A DNA stretch of 64,000 bases from JAKALD01 sp963817785 (GTDB lineage Bacteria > Pseudomonadota > Gammaproteobacteria > Burkholderiales > SG8-39). The position numbers and the translations under genes are program-made. Shown here in pieces: positions 26,239-34,926 of the stretch (positions are counted from its first letter, which is position 1; each line of letters begins with the position of its first letter). Below the pieces are notes generated by a model. That model ran no database searches. It was not told the origin of the DNA and worked only from the letters and a program-made list of their open reading frames with translations. Location: NCBI GenBank assembly GCA_963817785.1, contig CAWFPL010000006.1:62001-126000 (forward strand), in the 5' to 3' direction.

Positions 26239-26985
26239 TCAAGCGCGACTCAGCAGGGCGGCGGCGGGCGCGTCCACCATCCAGCGCAGCTCGCCGCGCG
26301 CCGGCTGGACGATCTGCGCGGGAAGGAGCGCGGGCTGGCGCGGGCCCTCGAGCACGCGCGCGAGCATCTGCGCCTTGCCCGCTCCGCAGACCAGGAACGC
26401 GACCTGGCGCGCGGCGTTGATGAGCGCGGGCGTGAGCGTGATGCGCCACATGTCGAGCGCTGCGACGTGCTCCGCCGCCGCCCAGCGCCGGGCTTCGCCG
26501 AGCGCCGCCGAGCCCGGAAAGAGCGAGGCGGTGTGGCCGTTCTCGCCCATGCCGAGCAGCACCAGGTCGAAGCCTTCGGCCGGCGAACCGTCCGCGCTCC
26601 TGCCGAACAGGCGCTCGAGCAGCGCGTCGTAATCGCGCGCGGCGCGCTCGGGGTCGTCTTCGCCGCGGATGCGATGCACGTTGGCCGCGGGAACTGGCGC
26701 GCGCTCGAGCAGCGCCTCCTTCACCATGGCGTAGTTGCTGCGCGGGTCGTCGGGCGGCACGCAGCGCTCGTCGCCGAAGAAGAGCTGCGTCCTCGCCCAG
26801 TCGATGCGCGCCGAGAGCGCCGGCGCCGCCAGCCGCTCGTACACCGGCCGCGGCGTGCCGCCGCCCGAGAGCGCGAGCGTGAAGCGCCCGCGCTCGGCGA
26901 CGGCCTGCGCGGCGAGAGACGCGACGTACTCGGCCGCCGCGTCGGCCAGGCGCCCGGCATCGGGATAGACGCTCACCTGCGCCAT
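26239..26985 (-). CDS. pgl: 6-phosphogluconolactonase
   Basis: 248-residue DevB-type lactonase of the glucosamine-6-phosphate isomerase fold, hydrolysing 6-phosphogluconolactone to 6-phosphogluconate. The LALSGGGTPRPVYE phosphate loop is near residue 38, QLFFGDERCVPPDD near 70 and the LGMGENGHTASLFPG active-site block near 150. It starts 7 nt after pgi ends. It completes the zwf-pgl-gnd trio within one operon. Confidence 0.95.
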   Translation of the reverse strand: MAQVSVYPDAGRLADAAAEYVASLAAQAVAERGRFTLALSGGGTPRPVYERLAAPALSARIDWARTQLFFGDERCVPPDDPRSNYAMVKEALLERAPVPAANVHRIRGEDDPERAARDYDALLERLFGRSADGSPAEGFDLVLLGMGENGHTASLFPGSAALGEARRWAAAEHVAALDMWRITLTPALINAARQVAFLVCGAGKAQMLARVLEGPRQPALLPAQIVQPARGELRWMVDAPAAALLSRA

Positions 26986-26992
26986 GCGGCGC

Positions 26993-28636
26993 TCAGCGCG
27001 CGGCGCCCCGCAGCCTGCGGTAGCGGCGGATCGCGGCGTTGGTCGAGCCGTCGTGCGCGAGCGCCGGCTCGCCCGCGCTTTGCAGCTCTGGAATGATGCG
27101 ATTGGCGAGCTGCTTGCCCAGCTCCACGCCCCACTGATCGAACGAGTCGATGTCCCAGATCACCCCCTGGGTGAACACGGCGTGCTCGTAGAGCGCGACC
27201 AGCGCGCCGAGCGTGGCCGGCGTGAGGCGCTCGGCGAGGATCAGGTTGCTCGGGCGGTTGCCCTCGGTCACCCGGAACGGCGTCTGCAAGCGCGGCGAGC
27301 CCTCGGCCGCGAGCTCTTCGGCGCTGTTGCCGAAGGCGAGCGCCTCGGCCTGCGCGAACAGGTTTGCCATCAGCAGGTCGTGATGCCCGGCGAGCCCGCT
27401 CAAGGGGCGGCAGAAGCCGATCAGGTCGCAGGGCACGAGCCTGGTGCCTTGGTGCAGCAGCTGGTAGAAGGAATGCTGGCCGTCGGTGCCGGGCTCGCCC
27501 CAGATGACCGGAGCGGTCTCCCAGGCCACGCGGCGCCGGTCGAGCGCGACATGCTTGCCGTTGCTCTCCATCTGCAGCTGCTGCAGGTACGCCGGAAAGC
27601 GCGCCAGCGCCGCGGCGTAGGGCAGCACCGCCTGGGTCTGGGCGCCGAAGAAGTTGTTGTACCAGAGCGCGAGCAGCCCCATGACGAGCGGCAGGTTGCG
27701 CTCGGGCGGGGCGTCGCGGAAGTGCTCGTCCATGGCGCGAAACCCCGCCAGCAGCTCGCGGAAATTCTGCGGGCCGATCGCGATCATGGTCGAGAGCCCG
27801 ATCGCCGAGTCCATCGAATAGCGCCCGCCGACCCAGTCCCAGAAGCCGAACATGTTGGCCGCATCGATGCCGAACTTGCGCACCTCGGCGGCGTTGGTGG
27901 ACACGGCGACGAAGTGCCGGGCGACGGCCGAATCGCTGCCGAGCGCGTCCACCAGCCACCGGCGCGCGCTGCGCGCGTTGGTCATGGTCTCGAGCGTGGT
28001 GAAGGTCTTGGAGGACACCACGAACAGCGTCTCGGCCGGATCCAGGTCCGCGGTGGCGCGCGCGAGCTCGGCGCCGTCGACGTTGGCGACGAAGCGGAAG
28101 TCCATGCCGGGCTCGCTCAGCTCGCGCAGCGCGCGGTACGCCATCTCGGGCCCCAGGTAGGAGCCGCCGATGCCGACGTTGATCACGGTGCGAATGCGCT
28201 TGCCGGTGTGCCCGGTCCACGCGCCGCTTCGCACCCGTTCGGCGAAGGCCGCCATCCGCTCGAGCACCGCGTGCACTTCGGGCACGACGTTGCGGCCATC
28301 GAGCAGGATCTGCGCGTCGCGCGGCGCGCGCAGCGCCACGTGCAGGGCCGCGCGCTTCTCGGTCACGTTGATCCTGTCGCCGCGGAACATCGCGTCGCGC
28401 CGCGCCGCGACGCCGCGCTCCTCGGCCAGGGCGAGCAGCAGGCGCATCGTCTCGGCGGTGATGCGGTTCTTGGAATAGTCGAGGTGCAGTCCCGCGCCTT
28501 CCGCGCTGAAGCGCTCGGCGCGCTGCGCGTCCTCGGCGAACAGCCGGCGCAGGTGGAGGGCCCGGATCTGCCGGTGATGCGCCTGCAGCGCGCGCCAGGC
28601 TTCGCTGCGCGAGAGTCGCGGAGGTTTCTTGGTCAT
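26993..28636 (-). CDS. pgi: Glucose-6-phosphate isomerase
   Basis: 547 residues, interconverting glucose-6-phosphate and fructose-6-phosphate. Family blocks visible: INVGIGGSYLGPEMAYRAL, VVSSKTFTTLETMTNA, the GTDGQHSFYQLLHQGT loop and C-terminal DSFDQWGVELGKQLA. The start is ATG 28636, overlapping the upstream HAD gene stop by 4 nt (ATGA); the frame remains open further up, but that DNA codes for the HAD protein. It lets fructose-6-phosphate from the pentose cycle re-enter the oxidative branch, or shunts glucose to glycolysis. Confidence 0.96.
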   Translation of the reverse strand: MTKKPPRLSRSEAWRALQAHHRQIRALHLRRLFAEDAQRAERFSAEGAGLHLDYSKNRITAETMRLLLALAEERGVAARRDAMFRGDRINVTEKRAALHVALRAPRDAQILLDGRNVVPEVHAVLERMAAFAERVRSGAWTGHTGKRIRTVINVGIGGSYLGPEMAYRALRELSEPGMDFRFVANVDGAELARATADLDPAETLFVVSSKTFTTLETMTNARSARRWLVDALGSDSAVARHFVAVSTNAAEVRKFGIDAANMFGFWDWVGGRYSMDSAIGLSTMIAIGPQNFRELLAGFRAMDEHFRDAPPERNLPLVMGLLALWYNNFFGAQTQAVLPYAAALARFPAYLQQLQMESNGKHVALDRRRVAWETAPVIWGEPGTDGQHSFYQLLHQGTRLVPCDLIGFCRPLSGLAGHHDLLMANLFAQAEALAFGNSAEELAAEGSPRLQTPFRVTEGNRPSNLILAERLTPATLGALVALYEHAVFTQGVIWDIDSFDQWGVELGKQLANRIIPELQSAGEPALAHDGSTNAAIRRYRRLRGAAR

Positions 28637-29325
28637 GTCGGTGGCATCTCCGTTTGCTGCAGAAGGTCGGCGATCCGCGCCACGCTCGCGTCGGCCGGCG
28701 GATAGGCGGCGAGGGTCGCGGGATCGGCCGCGTAGTGGCCCTGGCGCACGAACACGGTGGTCAGGCGCGCGCCCCAGATCGCCTTCATCGCGCCGAGGAT
28801 GCGCAGCTTGTCGTCCACCATCACGTAGCGGCGGGCGGGATAGAGCCGCTCCACGTCCGCGAGCATCTGTTCCTTGTGCACGTAGATGAGCACCTGGCCG
28901 TGCACCGCATTCCACAGGCCGGAACGCTCCACCTTGCGCGGCTGGAACACCGCATCGCCGTCGGACAGGATCACGGTGCGTCCCCGCTCTTGGCAGTGAC
29001 CCAGGACCTCGAGCGCGCCGGGGTACAGCCGCTCGGCGAACGGATAGTCGACCAGCCAGCTCGACAGGGCGAGCACGCGCGGGTCGTGCAACTGCTCGAG
29101 GCGGTAGCGCTCCAGCGCCCCCAGATAGTCCACGTAGCCCAGCTCGGTGCGCAAGTCCTCCAGGATGTCCCAGTAGCGGTCGCGTGCCGCGGCGCCGAAG
29201 CGGCGCGCGAGCTCGGCGCGCAGGTCCGCCTGCACGCGGTCGTTGTCGAGCAGCGTGTTGTCGACGTCGAGCAGGAACACGACCTCCTCGGTCCCGGCGT
29301 GCGTGGTCGCGGCGGCTGCGCTCAT
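28633..29325 (-). CDS. HAD-superfamily hydrolase
   Basis: 230 residues from ATG 29325 (a GTG at 29343 is also open). HAD motif I is LLDVDNTLLDN, with nucleophile Asp20 and acid Asp22. Motif II is VILSDGD, and motif III/IV is the Lys plus the YVMVDDKLRILG acidic pair. The helical cap lies between motifs I and II. It is embedded between gnd and pgi with 7-nt and 4-nt junctions, so it belongs to the sugar operon. A sugar-phosphate phosphatase is plausible, but the substrate cannot be read from the sequence. Confidence 0.85.
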   Translation of the reverse strand: MSAAAATTHAGTEEVVFLLDVDNTLLDNDRVQADLRAELARRFGAAARDRYWDILEDLRTELGYVDYLGALERYRLEQLHDPRVLALSSWLVDYPFAERLYPGALEVLGHCQERGRTVILSDGDAVFQPRKVERSGLWNAVHGQVLIYVHKEQMLADVERLYPARRYVMVDDKLRILGAMKAIWGARLTTVFVRQGHYAADPATLAAYPPADASVARIADLLQQTEMPPT

Positions 29326-29332
29326 CCGCGCT

Positions 29333-30358
29333 TCAGCTCCCACCGGAGGCCGGCTTTTCGAGATGGCCGCCGAACTCGAAGCGCATCGCCGAGAGCAGCT
29401 TGTCGGCGTACTCGCTGTGGCCGCGCGAGGCGAAGCGCGCGAACAGCGCCGCGCCGAGCACCGGCGCCGGCACGCCCTCGTCGATCGCCGCCTGCAGCGT
29501 CCAGCGTCCCTCGCCGGAATCGGACACGCGGCCGCCGAATTTCGACAGCTCGGGATCGGCGCGCAGCGCGCTCGCGCTGAGATCGAGCAGCCAGGAGCCG
29601 ATCACGCTGCCGCGGCGCCACAGCTCGGCGACGCGCGCGACGTCGATGTCGTAGCGGTAGCGCTCGGGATGACGCAGCGGCGTGGTCTCGGCGTCCACCT
29701 CGCCGGGGCGATCGCCGACGGCCGCCCCCTTGAGGATGTTGAAGCCCTCGGCGTAGGCGGCCATCAGGCCGTATTCGATGCCGTTGTGCACCATCTTCAC
29801 GAAATGGCCGGCGCCGTTGGGCCCGCAGTGCAGGTAGCCGCTTTCGGCCGGCCCGGGCGCGCCGTCGCGTCCGGGCGTGCGCGCGGCCGACTCGACCCCC
29901 GGGGCAAGGGCGCGCCAGACCGGCTCCAGGCGCGCCACCGCCGCGTCCTCGCCGCCGATCATCAGGCAGTAGCCGCGCTCCAGGCCCCACACGCCGCCGC
30001 TCACGCCGACGTCGACGTAGTGCAGCTTCTTCGCCGCCAGCGCCCCGGCGCGGCGCAGGTCGTCGTGGTAGTACGAGTTGCCGCCGTCGATCACGGTGTC
30101 GCCCGGCTCGAGCAGCGGCACCAGGTGCTCGAGCACCGCGTCGACCGCCGCCGCCGGCACCATCAGCCACACCGCGCGCGGCTTCGCCAGGCGCGCGACG
30201 AAGTCCGCGAGCGCGGTGGCGCCGCGGGCGCCGGCCTGCTCCAGCGGGCGCACCGCCTCGGCGTGGCTGTCGTACACGACGAGCTCGTGGCCCGCCTTCA
30301 GCAGCCGCAGCACCATGTTGGCGCCCATGCGGCCCATTCCGATCATTCCGAGTTGCAT
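29333..30358 (-). CDS. gnd: 6-phosphogluconate dehydrogenase, short decarboxylating type
   Basis: 341 residues, matching the short (often NAD-preferring) Gnd form rather than the 470-residue enzyme. N-terminal Rossmann GMIGMGRMGANM, the DGGNSYYHDD block near residue 91, VDVGVSGGVWGLERG near 115 and GHFVKMVHNGIEYGLM near 184, which carries the catalytic Lys and substrate-binding residues. It oxidatively decarboxylates 6-phosphogluconate to ribulose-5-phosphate. It follows glk by 11 nt; AGGAG lies in front of the ATG. Confidence 0.95.
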   Translation of the reverse strand: MQLGMIGMGRMGANMVLRLLKAGHELVVYDSHAEAVRPLEQAGARGATALADFVARLAKPRAVWLMVPAAAVDAVLEHLVPLLEPGDTVIDGGNSYYHDDLRRAGALAAKKLHYVDVGVSGGVWGLERGYCLMIGGEDAAVARLEPVWRALAPGVESAARTPGRDGAPGPAESGYLHCGPNGAGHFVKMVHNGIEYGLMAAYAEGFNILKGAAVGDRPGEVDAETTPLRHPERYRYDIDVARVAELWRRGSVIGSWLLDLSASALRADPELSKFGGRVSDSGEGRWTLQAAIDEGVPAPVLGAALFARFASRGHSEYADKLLSAMRFEFGGHLEKPASGGS

Positions 30359-30369
30359 GCTGATTCTCC

Positions 30370-31362
30370 TCACGGCTGCTGCAGGCGGCGCAGGCCGAAC
30401 ATCGCGGCGCCGAGCAGCGCCGCCTGCGCCATGATGACGTGGACGGGGATGGCTTTCATCATCCCCTCGAAGCGGCCCTTGGCGACGAAGGCCTGCGTGA
30501 AGCGTCCGTCCTCGAGCCGCTCGAGAATACGCGGGGGAATGCCCCCGCCGAGATACACGCCGCCGGTGGCGAGCACCTTGAGAGCGAGGTTGCCCGCCTC
30601 GGCGCCCAGGATGGAGACGAAGGTCTGCAGCGTGAGCGCGCTCAGCGCATTGCCGAGGGGGTCGGCGAGCGCCGCCTCGACGATCAGCGGCGTGCGGTCC
30701 TGCGCCTGGGCGAGGCGGGCGGCGAGCGGCTCGGGGTCCCGGGCGCGGCCGCTGTCGCGCAGGAACTCGTAGATGCCCGGCAATCCCGTCCCCGAGCACA
30801 CTCTCTCGACGCTGACGTGGCGCTCGCGGGCGCGCAGGGCGCGCAGCAGCTCCGTCTCGAGATCGTTGCCGGGCGCGAAGTCGGCGTGCCCGCCTTCGGA
30901 GGAGCAGGCCCGGTACTCGCCCTTGCACCACACCAGGAACGCTTCGCCCAGGCCGGTGCCCGGGGCGATCACCGCCAGCGCGCCCTGCGATTCGGGCCGG
31001 CCCGCCTGGATCGTGCGCAGTTCGTTCGGCAGCAGGCGGGGCACCGCGTAGGCGGTCGCCTGCAGATCGTTCATGAGGGTGACGCTTTTCAGTCCGAGAT
31101 TGGCGCGCAGCGCCTGTTCCTCGACCAGCCAGGGAAGATTCGTCAGCTTTGCGCAGCCGCCGACGACCGGACCCGCGACGTCGAAGCACGCGGCGGCGGC
31201 CCGCGCCTTGCTCTGCGCGAGGAACTCGGTGACCACGTCCTCGAGCCGCTGGTAGCGGGCGCTGTGGAACTCGGCCTGGGCGACGGGCGCGCGCGGCCCG
31301 CGCTCGGGCGTGTACAGCGCCAGCAGGGTCTTGGTGCCGCCGATGTCTCCCGCGATCAACAT
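30370..31362 (-). CDS. glk: Glucokinase
   Basis: 330-residue bacterial glucokinase (ASKHA fold) phosphorylating free glucose with ATP. Phosphate loop AGDIGGTKT is at residues 4-12, sugar-site LMNDLQATAYA is near 95, APGTGLGEAFLV near 134 and SEGGHADFAPG near 155. First gene of the seven-gene sugar operon, so it sets operon expression. A CTTAAG-N5-CTTAGC repeat lies 113-129 nt upstream of its ATG. Glucose supplied by the GH15 enzyme of the same operon is the obvious substrate. Confidence 0.95.
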   Translation of the reverse strand: MLIAGDIGGTKTLLALYTPERGPRAPVAQAEFHSARYQRLEDVVTEFLAQSKARAAAACFDVAGPVVGGCAKLTNLPWLVEEQALRANLGLKSVTLMNDLQATAYAVPRLLPNELRTIQAGRPESQGALAVIAPGTGLGEAFLVWCKGEYRACSSEGGHADFAPGNDLETELLRALRARERHVSVERVCSGTGLPGIYEFLRDSGRARDPEPLAARLAQAQDRTPLIVEAALADPLGNALSALTLQTFVSILGAEAGNLALKVLATGGVYLGGGIPPRILERLEDGRFTQAFVAKGRFEGMMKAIPVHVIMAQAALLGAAMFGLRRLQQP

Positions 31363-31471
31363 GGTGCGCTCCGTGTCAGGATGCCGATGGTGGCCTGCAA
31401 TGCGCGGCTGCGCCGCCGGCGTGCGGCGGAACGCGGTTCGCGCTCTACGGGTGGCTCGATTCTAGGCCAGC

Positions 31472-31495
31472 CGACTTAAGCCACGCTTAGCGCGC
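31472..31495. promoter_or_regulatory. Direct-repeat operator candidate upstream of glk
   Basis: CTTAAG (31475-31480), 5 nt, CTTAGC (31486-31491) in a 24-bp block sharing CGACTTAAGCCA and the trailing CGCGC with the block before the GH15 gene. It lies in the 251-bp divergent region between glk and the S41 peptidase gene. Confidence 0.5.
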
Positions 31496-31613
31496 TCACT
31501 TCCGCGCCGCAGGCCGCGGAACGGCGTTAGGCTCACGACCTGTCGCTGCGGCGAAATCTCGATAAGGAAGCGCCATGCCACAACACGACCCGGGCCCGGG
31601 AGGATGGTGTCGA

Positions 31614-33017
31614 ATGAAGCGATTGACCCTCGTCGGGCTGGTGCTGGCAGCGCTCGGCGCCGGCGTGCTGCTGGAGCGGCAGGTGCTTGCCGACAGCACG
31701 CCCAGCGCCTCCGTATCGGCCGACGCCAGGCCGGATTTCAGGCTGATGGCACAGGCATGGAACCTCATTGAAAAGTACTACGTGGACCGCGGCGCCATCC
31801 GGCCGCAGCGCATGACGCACGCCGCGATCAGCGGCATGGTGGACTCGCTGGGCGATACGGGGCACAGCGTCTTTCTCACGCCGCGGATGGTGCGCGAGGC
31901 CGGCGAACAGCTGCAGGGGCATTTCCCGGGCATCGGCGCCGAGGTCCACATGCGTCACAATCAGGTGGTCATCGTGGCCCCGCTGGACGGCTCCCCGGCG
32001 CAGAAGGCCGGGCTGCGCGCGGGCGACATCATCTTCAAGGTCGATGGCAAGGACATTGCCGGACTGACCCTGGCGCAGCTGGTGCGCCGGATCCGCGGGC
32101 CCGCCGGGACGACGGTGATCCTGTCGGTACGCGACCCCGGGACCGACCGCACGCGCCGCGTCGCGGTGGTGCGGGCCGAGATCCACGTGCACAGCGTCAG
32201 CTGGCATCTCGTTCCGGGAACCCGGATCGCGGACGTGCGCATCTCCGACTTCAGCCGCGGGACCGCCAAGAGCCTGCGGCGGGCGATCGCCGGGCTGCGC
32301 GCGAGCGGCGCGCGCGCCGTGGTGCTCGATCTGCGCAACGATCCGGGCGGGCTGCTGCAGCAGGCCGTGGAGGTGGCGAGTCAGTTCCTGCAGGGCGGCA
32401 ACGTGCTGCTGGAAAAGAGCGCCCGGGGCCGCGTCGAGCCCGTGGCGGCGCAAGACGGGAAGGCCGCGTTGACGCTGCCGATGGCGGTGCTCGTCAACGG
32501 CGGCACCGCCAGCGCGGCGGAGATCGTGACCGGTGCCCTGCAGGACGCCGGGCGCGCCGTCGTGGTGGGCGAGAAGACCTTCGGCACCGGCACCGTGCTG
32601 GAGGAGTTTCGCCTGAGCGACGGCTCGGCGCTGATGCTGGCGGTGCGCGAGTGGCTCACGCCCGATGGGCACACGATCTGGCACAAGGGCATCCAGCCGA
32701 ATGCTCCGGTGAAGCTCGGCGCCGACGTCGAGCCCGTTTACCCCGAGACCCTCGCCGGGCTGAGCGCGGAGCGGCTCCGAGCGAGCAAGGATGCGCAGCT
32801 GCTGAAGGCGTTGTCGCTGCTGCGGTCCGCGCAACGTCCGCCCGCGGGCGCGCCGCCCAAGCCGGGCACGGCCGCCTTGCCGGGCGGGAGCGCGCGCGTC
32901 CGCTGCGATGGGGCAGGAGCGGGCGCTCCGCACTGCGCGCTGATCGCCGCCGTGCTGCGCGATCCCCTCTACATCAGGTCGAGGTCCGCCGCGTGGACGC
33001 CCTTGGTGCTGGCGTGA
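31614..33017 (+). CDS. S41-family C-terminal processing peptidase
   Basis: 467 residues from ATG 31614 (GGGAGG at 31598-31603); a start at 31575 adds 13 residues. An N-terminal signal or anchor helix (1-26) is followed by the CtpA-type helical segment, a PDZ domain at about 105-185 and the S41 core. The Ser/Lys dyad fits Ser300 in NGGTASAAEI and Lys321 in GEKTFGTG. Such periplasmic proteases trim exported proteins. The tail after residue 400 is Pro/Ala-rich, and its last 49 nt overlap the convergent transporter gene. Confidence 0.92.
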   Translation: MKRLTLVGLVLAALGAGVLLERQVLADSTPSASVSADARPDFRLMAQAWNLIEKYYVDRGAIRPQRMTHAAISGMVDSLGDTGHSVFLTPRMVREAGEQLQGHFPGIGAEVHMRHNQVVIVAPLDGSPAQKAGLRAGDIIFKVDGKDIAGLTLAQLVRRIRGPAGTTVILSVRDPGTDRTRRVAVVRAEIHVHSVSWHLVPGTRIADVRISDFSRGTAKSLRRAIAGLRASGARAVVLDLRNDPGGLLQQAVEVASQFLQGGNVLLEKSARGRVEPVAAQDGKAALTLPMAVLVNGGTASAAEIVTGALQDAGRAVVVGEKTFGTGTVLEEFRLSDGSALMLAVREWLTPDGHTIWHKGIQPNAPVKLGADVEPVYPETLAGLSAERLRASKDAQLLKALSLLRSAQRPPAGAPPKPGTAALPGGSARVRCDGAGAGAPHCALIAAVLRDPLYIRSRSAAWTPLVLA

Positions 33018-34441
33018 CGACCCATCGACAGCACGCCGGCGACGATCGCGGACACCAGCAGCGCCGCGACGGAGAAGCGGAAGGCCCGCAGCACGTGCGC
33101 GTGCGGTCCCAGGTGGCTCGGCCCGCCGACGTGCACCGCCATGGCCACCCCGACCAGCGCGACGCCGAAGCTCGCCCCCAGGCCGCGCATCATGTTGAGC
33201 AGCCCGCCGGCGACACCGAGGCGCGTGGACGGGGCGGCGGCCATGATGCTCGCATTGTTCGAAGGGATGAACAGCCCCACGCCGCAGCCGAACAGGAGCA
33301 GGCCGATCTCGAGCAGCCCGAGCGTGGTCCCCGCACCCCACCACATCAGCCCGAGCGCCGCCGCGGTGATCGCCATGCCGCTCACGGTCGGCACCTTGGC
33401 GCCGAAGCGATCGCCGAGATAGCCGCCGAATTGCGCCACCACGGTCAGCACCGCCGGCACCATGGTGAGAATGAGCCCGGCGCGATCCGGCGGCTCGCCG
33501 AACACGCGCTCGAGCAGGATCGGCACGCCGAACAGCCCGCCGAATAGCACCGTGTAGGACAGCAGCGCCGCGCTCACGCCCGCGGCCATGCCCGGCGCCC
33601 TCAGCACGTCGGCGCCGAGCAGCGGCTCCGCGGCCTTGCGCTCGCTGTAGAGGAACGCCAGGAACAGCAACAGCGCCGCCGGGACGAAGTAGGGAATCAT
33701 CGAGAAGTAGGTGAACGCGAGCAGCAGCGCGCCGATGGCGAGCGGCATCAGCAGGGAGCCGATGCGGTTGAACGGCACGGCCTTGCGCGCTCCCTTGGTC
33801 TGCGGCAGCGTGTAGCGCGCGAGGATGGTCCCGACCAGGCCGAAGGGCACGTTCACCCAGAACACCCAGCGCCAGTTGAGCCACGCGATCAGAAAGCCCC
33901 CGACCGTGGGGCCGATCGCGAGCCCGAGGGCCTGCGCCGTGGCCTGCACGCCGATGGCGCGGCCGAGCTTGTTCGGCGGCACGGCCGCGGTGATGAGCGC
34001 CACGCTGTTCGCCTGCAGCATGGCGCCGCCGAGCGCCTGCATGGCGCGCGCCACCACCAGCGTCCACAGGTTGGGCGCGAAGCCGCACAGCGCCGAGCCG
34101 ACGATGAACACGAAGAAGCCCGTCGTGTACAGCGCCTTGCGGCCGAGCTCGTCGGCGATACGCCCGAGCGGCGTGAGCAGCCCGGTCAGCACCAGCAGGT
34201 AGATGATCGCCACCCACTGCACGCTGTTCAGGCTGGCGTTGAACTGGGTCTCGAGCGCCGGCAGCACCAGGCTCACGATGCTGGTATCGAGTTGGCCCAT
34301 GAACGCACCGATGCACACCGTGGCGACGATCACCCACGGGTAGGCGGGGTGCCGGTGCAGCCGCGCGTGCGGCGGGGGCTCGTGCAGCAGGCGCTGCGCG
34401 AGCGTTGGGCGGGAACGGGGGGTTGGCTGATGCGGTGTCAT
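32969..34441 (-). CDS. DHA2-family (EmrB/QacA-type) MFS drug exporter
   Basis: 490 residues with about 14 hydrophobic helices, the DHA2 layout. Motif A-like GRIADELGRKALY follows helix 2, and LGLAIGPTVGGFLI (motif C, antiporter type) lies in helix 5. FMGQLDTSIVSLVLPAL in helix 1 carries the acidic residue typical of EmrB. Proton-coupled export of lipophilic compounds is expected. The ATG at 34441 is chosen over 34507 because the family begins near here. It converges with, and overlaps, the S41 peptidase gene by 49 nt. Confidence 0.9.
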   Translation of the reverse strand: MTPHQPTPRSRPTLAQRLLHEPPPHARLHRHPAYPWVIVATVCIGAFMGQLDTSIVSLVLPALETQFNASLNSVQWVAIIYLLVLTGLLTPLGRIADELGRKALYTTGFFVFIVGSALCGFAPNLWTLVVARAMQALGGAMLQANSVALITAAVPPNKLGRAIGVQATAQALGLAIGPTVGGFLIAWLNWRWVFWVNVPFGLVGTILARYTLPQTKGARKAVPFNRIGSLLMPLAIGALLLAFTYFSMIPYFVPAALLLFLAFLYSERKAAEPLLGADVLRAPGMAAGVSAALLSYTVLFGGLFGVPILLERVFGEPPDRAGLILTMVPAVLTVVAQFGGYLGDRFGAKVPTVSGMAITAAALGLMWWGAGTTLGLLEIGLLLFGCGVGLFIPSNNASIMAAAPSTRLGVAGGLLNMMRGLGASFGVALVGVAMAVHVGGPSHLGPHAHVLRAFRFSVAALLVSAIVAGVLSMGRHASTKGVHAADLDLM

Positions 34442-34686
34442 TTTTCTGTGCTTGTCCCGGCGCTGTGGCGAAATCGCTTCGTGCCCGGTGATCGAGTGCA
34501 CGCGCATCGATCGAGAACAAATCTCCGGGAGCGCTGTCTACCACGCCGGACGCGCGATGCACCGCGCGGTTCGCCTCGGGGCCGTCAGTGAAACGACAAC
34601 CTTCCGGAATTTATTTGCGCGGCTGCTTGCGCAGCGAGCCGGCGAAGGATAACAAGATTTTCCCTGCTCAAACATAAGGACCTCTG

Positions 34687-34926
34687 ATGAGACAATCGAT
34701 CACCTCGCTCTCCGTGGCGGTGCTCACCGCGGCGACCGCCGCGCTGCCGCTCGCCGCTCCGGCAGTCGCTGCACCGATGGGCGATGCCGCGACGCATGCG
34801 GCCAAGTGCGGCGCCAAGCAAGGCGCCAAGTGCGGCGCCAAGCGCAGCGCCCAATGCGGCGCCATGTCGGGCTCGAAGTCCAAGTCCAAGTCGAAATCCG
34901 GCGGGATGTGCAGCGGCAAGAAGTAA
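34687..34926 (+). CDS. Small secreted Cys-repeat peptide (HvfA/bufferin-like)
   Basis: 79 residues. Sec signal at about 1-29 (ALPLAAPAVAA cleavage region). The mature part has the Cys repeat KCGAKQGAKCGAKRSAQCGA, then an (SK)n tail and a last MCSG. Regular KCG repeats recall HvfA-type precursors that MNIO (DUF692) enzymes convert to copper-binding thio-peptides. No MNIO gene is in this window, so modification is not supported here. RBS AAGGA lies at 34676-34680, and GGAAT at 34606-34610 could be an ECF-type -35. Likely metal binding or stress related. Confidence 0.7.
   Translation: MRQSITSLSVAVLTAATAALPLAAPAVAAPMGDAATHAAKCGAKQGAKCGAKRSAQCGAMSGSKSKSKSKSGGMCSGKK

Noticed and set aside
34806..34907. 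Upstream extension of the DUF6969-like protein
   Set aside because: The extra 34 residues are Arg/Gln repeats produced by reading the peptide gene's repeat DNA in another frame; the GTG at 34908 is preferred.
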